Below are positions 38,582-47,668 of a stretch of DNA of 64,000 bases, in pieces. The position numbers were made by a program, and so were the translations under genes. Origin of the DNA: OM182 bacterium MED-G28 (lineage in GTDB: Bacteria; Pseudomonadota; Gammaproteobacteria; Pseudomonadales; Pseudohongiellaceae); the NCBI GenBank assembly GCA_002457215.1, contig NTJZ01000007.1, positions 62,001 to 126,000 on the forward strand. Direction: 5' to 3'. The notes under the pieces were generated by a model. It saw only the letters and a program-made list of their open reading frames with translations. It did not search any database and was not told where the DNA came from. Numbering within the stretch: position 1 is the first letter of the stretch; every line of letters begins with the position of its first letter.

Positions 38582-40408
38582 TTAACCCCGCGCTGCTGTG
38601 CCTCTGCTCATTCTTTTACGTTCGTTCTCGGTGAGGTATTTTTTACGTAGGCGAATGTGACTGGGAGTGACCTCCACCAACTCATCGGCAGCAATAAATT
38701 CCATTGCCTGCTCTAAGCTGTGGAGGACTGGTGGAGTTAACAAGATATTCTCGTCGTTTCCGGCCGCGCGAACATTAGTTAGCTGTTTGGCTTTTGTTGG
38801 ATTTACAGCCAAGTCATTATCGCGACTATGCAATCCTACAATCATGCCTTCATAAACTTCAGTATTCGGTTTGATATATAGACGTCCACGATCTTGAAGA
38901 TTAAATAGAGCAAAGGCTAGTGATTTTCCTTTAACCATCGAAATCAATACACCATTGTTTCGTGCCGCTAATTCAACTTCTTTGAACTCACCGTAGTGAT
39001 CAAAAACGTGAGTCATTAGTCCTGAGCCCGAAGTCATCGATAGAAAATGAGACCGAAACCCTATCAGCCCGCGAGTAGGAATAAGAAACTGCAATCTTAC
39101 TCGCCCCTTACCATCTGGGAGGAGTTCCTGCATCTCCGCCCGACGCTCTCCTAATTCCTCTATAACTGCACCTTGATGTTGTTCATCACAGTCTATAACC
39201 AATGTTTCAAATGGCTCATGCTTCTTGCCCTTTTTTTCATGGATAATAACTTCAGGTTTGGAAACCGCTAGCTCAAAACCTTCTCGTCGCATAGTTTCTA
39301 TTAACACAGCCAAGTGTAATTCACCCCGCCCAGAAACTGAGTACTTGTCAGGTTCAGAACCCTGCTCAACGCGCAGTGCAACATTGTAGAGTAGCTCTCT
39401 CTCTAACCTTTCTTTTAGGTGACGTGTAGTGATGAATTTTCCTTCTTTGCCAGCGAAGGGGGAATCATTTACCTGAAAAGTCATACTGATAGTAGGTTCG
39501 TCAACCGAAAGCGCGGGCATGGCCTCAACCAATGTCGGGTCACAAAGAGTGTCAGATATCTTTAAGCCTTCGATACCCGTAACACAGACGATCTCACCTG
39601 CCAACGCTTCTTCCACATCGATTCTTTCTAAACCCAAGTGACTTTTTACTTGGAGAATTTTACCCTTTCTTTCGTTACCTTCTCGGTCAATTATTATCAC
39701 TTGTTGATTTGAAGAAGCCCTACCGCGAGTAATTCTCCCAATACCAATAACACCTACGTAGCTGCTGTAGTCGAGCGCACTTATTTGCATCTGAAGGGGT
39801 GCATCTACAGTCACTTTAGGTGAAGGAACTTTTTCTACAATTGTTTTAAACAGCGGTTCCATAGATTCAGAGAGTTCTTCTACCTCCAGGCCTGAAGTCC
39901 CTTCCAGCGCGGACGCATAAATGATGGGGAAGTCGAGCTGTGTGTCGTTAGCACCAAGCTTGTCGAACAGATCAAATACTTCATCGATTACCCAATGAGG
40001 GCGGGCACCATCGCGATCAACTTTGTTGACCACAACAATAGGGTTCAAACCTTGAGCAAATGCTTTTTGAGTAACAAATCGAGTTTGTGGCATAGGCCCA
40101 TCTACAGCATCGACAAGCAAAAGCACACTATCCACCATCGATAACACCCGCTCTACTTCGCCACCAAAATCTGCATGCCCGGGCGTATCCACAATATTGA
40201 TATGGTAATTGTGCCAATTAATAGCAGTATTTTTTGCAAGAATAGTGATGCCGCGTTCGCGCTCTTGATCATTAGAGTCCATAATGCGCTCGACTTGTTT
40301 GCCGCGACTGTCTAATGTTCCGGATTGCTGCAATAGCTTATCGACCAAAGTAGTTTTACCGTGGTCCACGTGAGCAATAATGGCAATGTTACGAATTTTG
40401 TCGATCAT
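38582..40408 (-). CDS. typA: ribosome-binding GTPase TypA/BipA
   Basis: 608 aa. Translational GTPase acting in 50S assembly and stress adaptation. [17 protein letters not shown] (G1), [13 protein letters not shown] (switch I), [14 protein letters not shown] (G3), [12 protein letters not shown] (G4) are clear, followed by EF-G-like domains and the BipA-specific C-terminal domain (RGTAARG end). As in Pseudomonas it is the neighbour of thiI, which is upstream on the same strand. Confidence 0.98.
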   Translation of the reverse strand: MIDKIRNIAIIAHVDHGKTTLVDKLLQQSGTLDSRGKQVERIMDSNDQERERGITILAKNTAINWHNYHINIVDTPGHADFGGEVERVLSMVDSVLLLVDAVDGPMPQTRFVTQKAFAQGLNPIVVVNKVDRDGARPHWVIDEVFDLFDKLGANDTQLDFPIIYASALEGTSGLEVEELSESMEPLFKTIVEKVPSPKVTVDAPLQMQISALDYSSYVGVIGIGRITRGRASSNQQVIIIDREGNERKGKILQVKSHLGLERIDVEEALAGEIVCVTGIEGLKISDTLCDPTLVEAMPALSVDEPTISMTFQVNDSPFAGKEGKFITTRHLKERLERELLYNVALRVEQGSEPDKYSVSGRGELHLAVLIETMRREGFELAVSKPEVIIHEKKGKKHEPFETLVIDCDEQHQGAVIEELGERRAEMQELLPDGKGRVRLQFLIPTRGLIGFRSHFLSMTSGSGLMTHVFDHYGEFKEVELAARNNGVLISMVKGKSLAFALFNLQDRGRLYIKPNTEVYEGMIVGLHSRDNDLAVNPTKAKQLTNVRAAGNDENILLTPPVLHSLEQAMEFIAADELVEVTPSHIRLRKKYLTENERKRMSRGTAARG

Positions 40409-40567
40409 TGACTCTGTTTCTGAGAGGAGGTTGCTGGGATTTCTGCAAAAGGGCGCGAGTATACACGACCCGTGTTTACTTAGCTAAGCCCTAGTTAATG
40501 GTATTTTCTCTGCAACATTATGTAACTAGTCTGAATGAAAGATAATTTTGTAGACTAGGGATCCGCT

Positions 40568-42037
40568 TCAAACCCCAGCCTTTAAGTCGAGGACCGTAAC
40601 ATTGGTGTAACCCTCATCGAACAAATGGGCCGCATGCAGACGACTCATCATACCCTTATCACAATAAAGCATATATTGAGTATCTCTATCGAGTTCAGTG
40701 AATCGAGTTCGCAACTGATAAAATGGAACATTCAGCACTTCAGCTCCATCTGAAATATTTAGTGGGCTAATTTCCAGTTCACTGGGGTGCCTGATATCAA
40801 TGACGACGCTACCATTGGAAATGGTATTTTTCACGGCGACTTCAATCGCTGCGGCATTGAAATCATCTATAACTTCAGTTATTAGTTGAAAGTGTGCAGA
40901 TTCAATGGCGCTCTCTAAAACATCAAAATTAAATCGACTTTCCTCCCTTTTTACTTTTCCAATGTTTGCTTTTGTCGTTGGCTTTTTTGAAATAACAGCA
41001 CAATATTCTGGTATGTTCTTGGAAAAATCTTCTGTACCAATATCACGGGAGATATCTATGATGTCTTGTTTATTAACTGTGCAAAGAGGACGCAACACTA
41101 GGCTATCTATTGCGGTATCGATGACTGCTAAATTGGATAAAGTCTGACTAGAGACTTGGGCAACACTTTCACCAGTCACTAGCGCTTTGATCGATAGGTC
41201 ATCAGCGATCCGTTCGCCTGCCCTCAGCATCATTCTTTTCAGAACCACACCCATTTGCGAATCGTCGACTTGTGTAAGGATTTCTTCAACGACACCCGCA
41301 AAAGGTACCGAAACAAATTTAACACGATGTGAGCTGTGATATTTCATCCACAGAAACAATGCGACTTCTTTCACCGCTAGTTCATGAGCTTTTCCTCCTA
41401 GATTAAAGAAACAGTAATGCGTTTGTAGTCCTCGTTTGATAGTTAAGAAGCTTGAAACAGAGGAATCAAAGCCTCCAGAAATCAAAGACATCACCGCATC
41501 TTGGCAACCCAAAGGATAACCGCCAAGACCCTTCACCTGTTCACGGATTATATAAAGAAATTCATCCTTAATTTCCAGCGCAACAGTCACATCAGGCTTT
41601 TTTAATTTGACACCTGCTGTTTTCAGATGTTTTTTTAATCCACGGCCAACATACTGTTCGACGTCAACTGATCTAAACTGATGCTGGCCGTTGCGCTTAC
41701 AACGTACGGCAAATGTCTTGCCAATGATAAATTCACCATAAGCTTTTAGGGTAAGTTGAAAGATCTCTTCCATCTCACGCAATGGATGGCGTTCCGCTTT
41801 TAGAATTGAAGCAATGCCAGGCGTGCAAGTTAAACGTTCTGTAATTTGTTTCGTAATAATGGATTCGTCATTGGAAGTTTCCACTTCCAATACATCCCAC
41901 TTACCCGTTACCTTGATACCTTCATCGAATTCCTTAAGGACTTCTCGCAAATTCTTCCGCAATTGGCGGATAAACTTGCGGCGCACTGGGCGACTCTTAA
42001 TAGTAATCTCAGGAAAAAGCTTTACGAGGTACAGCAC
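40568..42037 (-). CDS. thiI: tRNA 4-thiouridine synthase / thiazole synthesis sulfurtransferase ThiI
   Basis: About 489 aa from a GTG at 42037, with GGGGG at short spacing and a start (VLYLVKLFPEITIKSRPVRR) matching E. coli ThiI; the frame is open 25 codons further, with residues not found in the family. THUMP domain (about 30-165), PP-loop LISGGFDSSVSSF (ATP) and a C-terminal rhodanese domain with YMLYCDKGMMSRLHA (catalytic Cys). It makes s4U8 in tRNA and supplies sulfur for thiazole. Divergent from glnA across about 440 nt. Confidence 0.94.
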   Translation of the reverse strand: MLYLVKLFPEITIKSRPVRRKFIRQLRKNLREVLKEFDEGIKVTGKWDVLEVETSNDESIITKQITERLTCTPGIASILKAERHPLREMEEIFQLTLKAYGEFIIGKTFAVRCKRNGQHQFRSVDVEQYVGRGLKKHLKTAGVKLKKPDVTVALEIKDEFLYIIREQVKGLGGYPLGCQDAVMSLISGGFDSSVSSFLTIKRGLQTHYCFFNLGGKAHELAVKEVALFLWMKYHSSHRVKFVSVPFAGVVEEILTQVDDSQMGVVLKRMMLRAGERIADDLSIKALVTGESVAQVSSQTLSNLAVIDTAIDSLVLRPLCTVNKQDIIDISRDIGTEDFSKNIPEYCAVISKKPTTKANIGKVKREESRFNFDVLESAIESAHFQLITEVIDDFNAAAIEVAVKNTISNGSVVIDIRHPSELEISPLNISDGAEVLNVPFYQLRTRFTELDRDTQYMLYCDKGMMSRLHAAHLFDEGYTNVTVLDLKAGV

Positions 42038-42135
42038 TGTGCCCCCAAAAATGAACTTATAAATAAGGTGAGCAGCGAGCAAGAAAAAAAGTTTAGCGCT
42101 GTGATGGTGCAATATTTCCTATTCATTCTAAAATT

Positions 42136-42152
42136 TGCACCTTAAAAGTGCA
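42136..42152 (+). promoter_or_regulatory. NtrC binding site 1 upstream of glnA
   Basis: TGCACCTTAAAAGTGCA, a 17-bp dyad with one mismatch to TGCACY-N5-GGTGCA. Its centre lies about 125 nt upstream of the predicted sigma-54 start point and 30 bp (three helical turns) from site 2. It also lies about 100 nt upstream of the thiI start, so it could affect thiI. Confidence 0.75.
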
Positions 42153-42165
42153 CAGATATCGCCAA

Positions 42166-42182
42166 CGCACTCTATCGGTGCT
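42166..42182 (+). promoter_or_regulatory. NtrC binding site 2 upstream of glnA
   Basis: CGCACTCTATCGGTGCT, a 17-bp dyad that keeps GCACT and GGTGC but lacks the outer T and A. It is weaker than site 1, and on the same face of the helix. Paired sites in this position are the classic NtrC enhancer. Confidence 0.6.
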
Positions 42183-42242
42183 CTTTTAGTTGAAGTTTAT
42201 TTTTAGCTCCAGTAAATTCGGGCCTTGTATCGGTATTCGTGC

Positions 42243-42258
42243 TGGCATACATTTTGCT
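42243..42258 (+). promoter_or_regulatory. sigma-54 promoter of glnA
   Basis: TGGCATACATTTTGCT has the -24 GG (42244-42245), exactly 10 nt, and the -12 GC (42256-42257), with TGGCA and TTGCT matching the RpoN consensus. Transcription should begin about 42268-42269, leaving a leader of about 210 nt before glnA. Confidence 0.8.
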
Positions 42259-42315
42259 CCTCCCCATGCACACAAGGCAAGCCTTCGAAAACAGTTTATC
42301 TGACTAGATTGGCAA

Positions 42316-42346
42316 CCCTGTGGAATATCACGGGGTTTTTACCCCC
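42316..42346 (+). promoter_or_regulatory. competing hairpins in the glnA leader (possible attenuator)
   Basis: CCCTGTG (42316-42322) pairs with CACGGGG (42329-42335), loop GAATAT, and five T follow, as in an intrinsic terminator. GGGG (42332-42335) can instead pair with CCCC in 42342-42346, which would destroy the first stem. The two are mutually exclusive. No known glutamine riboswitch core was recognised. Confidence 0.4.
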
Positions 42347-42479
42347 GGCACGAAGACTTGTTTGCAGCGCGGTACAAGCAATATGCTGGTGGATTGCAGA
42401 TCAAGTGTAAGAATAAAACAAAGTAACCCAATAGCATTTAGTATCAAGTAGTCGAAATCGATCAGGAGAAAGTTAGAAA

Positions 42480-43493
42480 ATGAAATCAAAATTGGAATAC
42501 ATTTGGCTTGATGGCTTCAAGCCAACCCAAAGTCTTCGAAGTAAGACGCAAGTAAGAGCAGACTTCGGTGGGACTATAGAAGAATGTCCGATGTGGTCAT
42601 TCGACGGATCTTCCACCCTGCAAGCAACTGGCGATGATTCAGATTGCTTGTTAAAACCTGTAGCGATCTTTCCAGACCCCGATCGCGCGAACGCTTACCT
42701 CGTGATGACCGAAGTACTTAACGCTGACGGCACGCCACATGCAACAAACGGTCGGGCCACTATCGATGATGACGATGAAGATTTCTGGTTTGGTTTTGAG
42801 CAGGAATACTTTCTCTGGGATACTAAAACCGGTTTGCCACCTGGTTTTCCTCCTGGCGGCTATCCTGGCCCCCAAGGCCCCTATTACTGCTCGGTTGGTG
42901 CCTCTAACGCCCATGGACGCGACTGTGTTGAAGATCACCTAGACCTTTGTCTCGAAGCAGGCATCAACGTTGAAGGAATCAATGCTGAAGTAGCAGCGGG
43001 TCAGTGGGAATTTCAGGTATTCGCCAAAGGCGCAAAGCGGGCAGGTGATGAAACTTGGGTGGCTCGCTATCTCCTCGAAAGAACCGCAGAAAGGTATGGT
43101 CTTGCCATAAATTACGAACCTAAGCCGCTGGGTAAAGACCTGGACTGGAACGGGTCCGGCATGCACGCAAACTTCTCTAACGCTCTCATGCGTGAATCTG
43201 GTGACGAATCAGTTTTCACCAAGATCTGCGAAGAGTTTGGTAAAAACATAGATCGCCATATAAGCGTTTATGGTGCAGACAACGATCAACGCTTGACTGG
43301 AGAACATGAAACTCAATCGATCGACATGTTTAGTTATGGTGTATCTGATCGCGGTGCCTCAATTCGTATTCCAGTTGGAACCGTCGATGATGGCTGGAAG
43401 GGTCGCCTTGAAGACCGCCGAACCGCTTCTAATGCAGACCCTTATAAAGTTGCTGGCGTAATTATTAAAACAACGAAAGAAGGTCTAGCGTAA
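42480..43493 (+). CDS. glnA: glutamine synthetase, type II (eukaryote-like GSII)
   Basis: 337 aa, against about 470 for bacterial GSI. ATP-dependent synthesis of glutamine from glutamate and ammonia. GSII signatures: YIWLDG, MWSFDGSSTLQATGDDSD, WFGFEQEYFL (metal-binding Glu), PGPQGPYYCSVGA, NAEVAAGQWEFQVF, DWNGSGMHANFS, DQRLTGEHET, GASIRIPVGT and LEDRRTASNADPY. The adenylylation loop of GSI is absent, so GlnE control is not expected. AGGAGAAAG precedes the ATG. The neighbours (typA-thiI on one side, ntrBC on the other) are those of GSI glnA in Pseudomonas, so GSII seems to have replaced GSI here. It is preceded by NtrC sites and a sigma-54 promoter and followed by a strong terminator. I use glnA by position; glnII would fit the type. 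Confidence 0.95.
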   Translation: MKSKLEYIWLDGFKPTQSLRSKTQVRADFGGTIEECPMWSFDGSSTLQATGDDSDCLLKPVAIFPDPDRANAYLVMTEVLNADGTPHATNGRATIDDDDEDFWFGFEQEYFLWDTKTGLPPGFPPGGYPGPQGPYYCSVGASNAHGRDCVEDHLDLCLEAGINVEGINAEVAAGQWEFQVFAKGAKRAGDETWVARYLLERTAERYGLAINYEPKPLGKDLDWNGSGMHANFSNALMRESGDESVFTKICEEFGKNIDRHISVYGADNDQRLTGEHETQSIDMFSYGVSDRGASIRIPVGTVDDGWKGRLEDRRTASNADPYKVAGVIIKTTKEGLA

Positions 43494-43516
43494 GCCTAGC
43501 TAATAGACTGATATCA

Positions 43517-43541
43517 AGCCCGGGCTCGTCCCGGGCTTTTT
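43517..43541 (+). terminator. intrinsic terminator of glnA
   Basis: AGCCCGGG (43517-43524) pairs perfectly with CCCGGGCT (43530-43537) around CTCGT, followed by a run of five T. It lies 24 nt after the glnA stop and separates glnA from ntrBC, which have their own promoter. Confidence 0.92.
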
Positions 43542-43588
43542 CTAGTCTGAAACGCGTATCCATCCATCCCTAAACATACATTGAATTA

Positions 43589-43605
43589 TGCACTATTTTG
43601 GTGCA
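43589..43605 (+). promoter_or_regulatory. NtrC binding site upstream of ntrBC
   Basis: TGCACTATTTTGGTGCA is a full match to the TGCACY-N5-GGTGCA dyad, the best of the three sites here. Its centre is 113 nt before the -12 GC of the next element, against 112 nt for glnA site 1. It implies NtrC autoregulation. A lone GGTGCA at 43723-43728 is probably not part of a second dyad. Confidence 0.8.
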
Positions 43606-43696
43606 CTATTATCGCCGTTAAATTATGCCGACGGCTATTCTCTACTGAGTTGCGCCCAAACTATGGGACTACAGGCAAGTTCTCCTCTGAACTAGT

Positions 43697-43712
43697 TGGT
43701 CCTCTTATTGCT
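43697..43712 (+). promoter_or_regulatory. candidate sigma-54 promoter of ntrBC
   Basis: TGGTCCTCTTATTGCT has GG (43698-43699), 10 nt, GC (43710-43711) and a good TTGCT -12 element; the -24 side is poorer (TGGTCC against TGGCAC). A start near 43722 would leave a leader of about 80 nt. Confidence 0.55.
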
Positions 43713-43805
43713 TAGCAACTGTGGTGCAATAAATGTAAGCCATCACCAATATTAAACGATTTCAGATATCAACAGATCAATTAGCAATAAAGTAACAGCG
43801 TGACC

Positions 43806-44879
43806 ATGGACAACTTACATCAGCGATTACTGGATTTTTTAAAAACCGGTGTCGTGCTGCTAGATAGCAATTTGCGCCTGCTGTACATCAATATAGCCGC
43901 GGAAGCCTTGCTTGGAGTCAGTAACAAGAAAGTGAATCAACTTTTTGTTGGCGACATTATTGTTAATGCAGAGAAAGACATCGGCGAAATGAAAACAGCC
44001 CTCGTTAAAAAAAGCAGTTTTACGAAACGAAGAACTGAGCTGCAGGTCATTAACAACAAAATGCTCTTTGTGGATTACACCCTCAATCCAATAGAGATAA
44101 AAGGGAAGGCTCAGGCACTGCTTGAAATCAACTCCCTTGAGCATTCGCACCGAATTAGCCGGGAAGAATCTTTACACTCCGCTCACGCTACAACTCGCGA
44201 GTTAGTAAGAGGCTTAGCACATGAAATTAAAAACCCACTAGGTGGTATTCGCGGTGCTGCACAACTTTTAGCTCACGAAATTGCCGCTGGCGAGCTCACC
44301 GACTATACCAATGTAATAATCGAAGAGGCAGATCGCTTGCATAATCTGGTAGATCGATTGTCCGGTTCCAGAAAGCCGCTTGAACTTAGAGAAATAAATA
44401 TTCATGAAGTACTAGAACGAGTTCGGAATCTAGTAAGCGCAGAAATTAGTGGAAAAGGTATTAAGCTCACTTACGATTATGATCCAAGCATTCCTTCAAT
44501 CGTTGCCGATGCAGAGCAGTTGATTCAAGCAATGCTCAACATTGTGCGCAATGCCATGCAATCTCTTAGCAGCCCCGATATTGATCACGAACTCGGAGAG
44601 ATTATTTTACGCAGCCGCATTGTGCGCAATGTAACCATAGGAACCAAATTTTATCGGCTGGCTGCGACTATCGAAGTAATCGACAATGGCCCCGGCATAC
44701 CAGTGGATATGATAGATGCAATTTTTTACCCGATGATCAGCGGGCGCCCTGACGGCACGGGATTGGGATTGCCAATTACCCATGGGATTATCCATCAACA
44801 CAGCGGCTTAATTGAGTGCGAGAGCAAACCGGGAACTACTAAGTTTACAGTCTCAATACCTATAGGAAAATCTAACTAA
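43806..44879 (+). CDS. glnL: nitrogen regulation sensor histidine kinase NtrB (GlnL)
   Basis: 357 aa from the ATG at 43806; a GTG two codons upstream is possible. Soluble histidine kinase/phosphatase that controls NtrC according to PII. A PAS domain (about 8-115, LDFLKTGVVLLDSNLRLLYIN) is followed by the H-box GLAHEIKNPLGGIRGAAQLL (His at about 139), the N-box IVRNAMQSL, VIDNGPGIP and the G-box GTGLGLPITHGI. No membrane helices, as expected. It precedes ntrC by 26 nt. Confidence 0.96.
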   Translation: MDNLHQRLLDFLKTGVVLLDSNLRLLYINIAAEALLGVSNKKVNQLFVGDIIVNAEKDIGEMKTALVKKSSFTKRRTELQVINNKMLFVDYTLNPIEIKGKAQALLEINSLEHSHRISREESLHSAHATTRELVRGLAHEIKNPLGGIRGAAQLLAHEIAAGELTDYTNVIIEEADRLHNLVDRLSGSRKPLELREINIHEVLERVRNLVSAEISGKGIKLTYDYDPSIPSIVADAEQLIQAMLNIVRNAMQSLSSPDIDHELGEIILRSRIVRNVTIGTKFYRLAATIEVIDNGPGIPVDMIDAIFYPMISGRPDGTGLGLPITHGIIHQHSGLIECESKPGTTKFTVSIPIGKSN

Positions 44880-44905
44880 TAATTCTGAAAGCAAAGGTTT
44901 TGTAA

Positions 44906-46333
44906 ATGATGAACACACATAATTCAGTTTGGATTCTTGATGATGATAGGTCCATCCGTTGGGTGTTAGAAAAGTCTTTAAGTAAGACAGGAGTTAGCAC
45001 CGAGTCATTCGAAAATGGTGATGACTTACTCCATCGGTTGGAGCAAGAATCGCCAGACGCAATTATCAGCGACATTCGTATGCCGGGTATTAGCGGATTA
45101 GATCTACTTTCCACTATTCAGAAATCACATCCTGATCTTCCTATCATCATAATGACCGCCCACTCTGATCTTGACAGCGCAGTCTCCTCATACAGTCGTG
45201 GTGCCTTCGAATATCTGCCAAAACCCTTCGATATCGAAGAAGCTGTCGCTATGACTCAGCGAGCACTGGAACACGCTGGCGATAATGAAACTGAAGATAA
45301 TAAAATTACCATCGATCACTCTCAAGAAATTATTGGCGAAGCGCCTGCTATGCAGGAAGTATTTCGCGCAATTGGGCGTCTTTCAAATTCAAATATCTCT
45401 GTGCTTATTAATGGAGAGTCAGGAACTGGAAAAGAATTAGTCGCTCGTGCGCTCCATGAGCATAGCCCTCGCAAAGATAAAGCGTTTGTGCCACTCAATG
45501 TGGCTGCTATTCCCAAAGAACTCATTGAATCAGAATTATTCGGCCACGAGAAAGGTGCCTTTACAGGTGCAAACCAGCAACGCACTGGTCGTTTTGAGCA
45601 AGCTAATGGCGGCACTCTATTTTTAGATGAAATTGGCGACATGCCTGCAGATACTCAGACCCGACTGCTACGAGTTTTATCCGATGGGGAGTTCTATCGC
45701 GTAGGAGGACATACCTCAATAAAAGTCGATGTTCGTATTATTGCTGCGACCCATCAAAATCTGGAGAAACTTCTAGAGCAACACCTATTTCGAGAAGATT
45801 TATTTCATCGCCTCAATGTAATACGAATTCATATACCGAGTTTGTGTGATAGACGGGAAGATATTCCTAAGCTCGCCAATCATTTCCTTAAAACTGCAGC
45901 GGAAGAACTTGAAGTAGAAGCCAAATTGCTTCGACCTGAAACAGAAAAATATTTAGTGGGTTTAAGTTGGCCTGGAAATGTTCGTCAATTAGAAAACTTT
46001 TGTCGCTGGATTACGGTAATGGCGTCCAGCCGTGAAGTGCATATCAATGACTTACCTCCTGAGTTCCATGAGCAAGAAGCGGAAGTTGGTAAGACTGGCA
46101 ACTGGACTCAACAGCTTCAAACTTGGGCAGACAAACAACTTAGCTTGGGGAATACTGGCATTCTTAATGAAGCGATACCACTGTTTGAACGGACGTTGAT
46201 AGATATCGCGCTAAAACATACTGCAGGAAGACGCAGAGATGCGGCAAACCTTCTTGGTTGGGGGCGGAATACCTTGACTAGAAAGATTAAAGAATTTGGA
46301 TCATCTAATTCAGATTCGCGAGAGTCAGATTAG
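44906..46333 (+). CDS. glnG: nitrogen regulation response regulator NtrC (GlnG)
   Basis: 475 aa. Sigma-54 activator. Receiver domain (about 6-120) with SDIRMPG and phospho-acceptor Asp56; AAA+ domain with Walker A GESGTGKELVARALHE, the sigma-54-contact loop GAFTGA, and LFLDEIGDMP; C-terminal Fis-type helix-turn-helix (AAGRRRDAANLLGWGRNTLTRKIKE). All key residues are present, so it should activate the two sigma-54 promoters seen upstream. Confidence 0.98.
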   Translation: MMNTHNSVWILDDDRSIRWVLEKSLSKTGVSTESFENGDDLLHRLEQESPDAIISDIRMPGISGLDLLSTIQKSHPDLPIIIMTAHSDLDSAVSSYSRGAFEYLPKPFDIEEAVAMTQRALEHAGDNETEDNKITIDHSQEIIGEAPAMQEVFRAIGRLSNSNISVLINGESGTGKELVARALHEHSPRKDKAFVPLNVAAIPKELIESELFGHEKGAFTGANQQRTGRFEQANGGTLFLDEIGDMPADTQTRLLRVLSDGEFYRVGGHTSIKVDVRIIAATHQNLEKLLEQHLFREDLFHRLNVIRIHIPSLCDRREDIPKLANHFLKTAAEELEVEAKLLRPETEKYLVGLSWPGNVRQLENFCRWITVMASSREVHINDLPPEFHEQEAEVGKTGNWTQQLQTWADKQLSLGNTGILNEAIPLFERTLIDIALKHTAGRRRDAANLLGWGRNTLTRKIKEFGSSNSDSRESD

Positions 46334-46545
46334 GTTTAAAATGGCTGTGAAAGGACATGCTAAAGAAATATTTGACCCAAGTGCCTAGCACTAAAAAAAT
46401 ATTGCTGCTGATCTATTCAAAGCGACGGCATTAATCAGGGACAAAGATGAGAAGGGATCAATTAATTGAGAAAGATGAGTCTAAAAGTTTTTAGCAAAAC
46501 TTAAATGAACAGTGTATATATAAACCTGCACCAAGTGATCGAAAT

Positions 46546-47010
46546 TTGATCAACATCGTGCTTTTTGAGCCAGAAATACCCCCAAATACGGGAAATATTA
46601 TCCGTTTAGCTGCAAATACGGGTTCACAGCTACATTTGATAAAACCTTTCGGTTTCGACCTAGAGGACAAAAAAATGCGCCGTGCTGGATTGGATTATCA
46701 TGAATTTGCTGGGGTTTTTACCTACGAAAACTGGCGAGATTTCCTAAATTCTCACGACTCCCCCAGGGTTTATGGCGTCAGCACTAAAGGTAAACTGTCT
46801 TATCACACCATAAAGTACGAGAAAGATGACTTTTTATTATTTGGCCCCGAAACCCGAGGATTGCCAGATTACATCCGGCGAGAGATAGGGGAAAGCAGAG
46901 TAATTCGTATCCCGATGCTTCCCAACAGCCGCAGTATAAACCTTTCTAACGCCACCGCTATCATCGTCTACGAAGCCTGGCGACAATTAGGCTTCGCAGA
47001 AGGTTCTTAA
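46546..47010 (+). CDS. trmL: tRNA (cytidine/uridine-34-2'-O)-methyltransferase TrmL
   Basis: 154 aa, TTG start (no in-frame ATG nearby; the protein begins INIVLFEPEIPPNTGNIIR as expected). SPOUT methyltransferase acting on the wobble base of tRNA-Leu. NTGNIIRLAANTG, FGPETRGLPDYIRR (SAM-binding knot) and IPMLPNSRSINLSNATAIIVYEAWRQ are diagnostic. Converges on secB. The weak start context leaves a few residues of uncertainty. Confidence 0.94.
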   Translation: MINIVLFEPEIPPNTGNIIRLAANTGSQLHLIKPFGFDLEDKKMRRAGLDYHEFAGVFTYENWRDFLNSHDSPRVYGVSTKGKLSYHTIKYEKDDFLLFGPETRGLPDYIRREIGESRVIRIPMLPNSRSINLSNATAIIVYEAWRQLGFAEGS

Positions 47011-47041
47011 TCTTCAAAAGGCGAGAAGCCCTTAAAGCTTC

Positions 47042-47590
47042 TTATTCTGCCTCCGGCGTGGACGCCTCAGTACCTTGGGTTATAGCACCATTACCGTTAC
47101 CTGTGGCTTGCTGTGCGCCCGCTTGTTTTTGTTGCTGGTAAAGCGACTCAAAATTGATAGGTGCGAGCATTAATGCTGGAAAGCTACCCTTGATTGCTAA
47201 GGAATCAATCACTTCTCTCGCGTAGGGGAATAAAATATTAGGGCAGACTGTCGCAAGCAATTGTTCGAGTTGTTCGTCTTCAAAATCCTTGCATGCAAAC
47301 ACACCGGCTTGATGGACTTCTACCAGAAAAGCAGATTGTTCCTCTAAAAGAGCTTCTGCAGTGAGTATGAGAACAACCTCATACAAATCATCCTGCACCT
47401 TGTTACTGCGAGTTTTAATATCGAAATTTATCTTTGGTGCCCATTGCCCCTGGAATATTGCTGGACTGCGGGGTGATTCGAAGGACGAATCTTTTAAATA
47501 GATTCGCTGCAATGCGAACTGTGGGCCTTGTGGTTGCTGGGTTTCGTCTGCAGCTCCAGCTGCCTGTGGGTTGTTATAGTCTTCAGCCAT
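47042..47590 (-). CDS. secB: protein-export chaperone SecB
   Basis: 182 aa. Tetrameric cytosolic chaperone delivering unfolded precursors to SecA. FALQRIYLKDSSFESP, VVLILTAEALLEEQSAFLVEVHQAGVF, LLATVCPNILFPYAREVIDSL and FPALMLAPINFESLYQQQ are the family core. Flexible Q/G-rich tails occur at both ends; the C-terminal tail is about 25 residues and longer than in E. coli. The glutaredoxin gene (grxC) that usually lies between secB and the rhodanese gene is missing. Confidence 0.97.
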   Translation of the reverse strand: MAEDYNNPQAAGAADETQQPQGPQFALQRIYLKDSSFESPRSPAIFQGQWAPKINFDIKTRSNKVQDDLYEVVLILTAEALLEEQSAFLVEVHQAGVFACKDFEDEQLEQLLATVCPNILFPYAREVIDSLAIKGSFPALMLAPINFESLYQQQKQAGAQQATGNGNGAITQGTEASTPEAE

Positions 47591-47668
47591 GATAGTTCCT
47601 ATCTGTTTCTATTCAGTGAATTCTCGTCGATCCTTTGATGCGTCAATCTTTAAATGAACTCTTAGCAG

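Noticed and set aside
42268..42479. Known glnA-type glutamine riboswitch in the leader
   Set aside because: I could not find the conserved core; only generic competing hairpins are visible.
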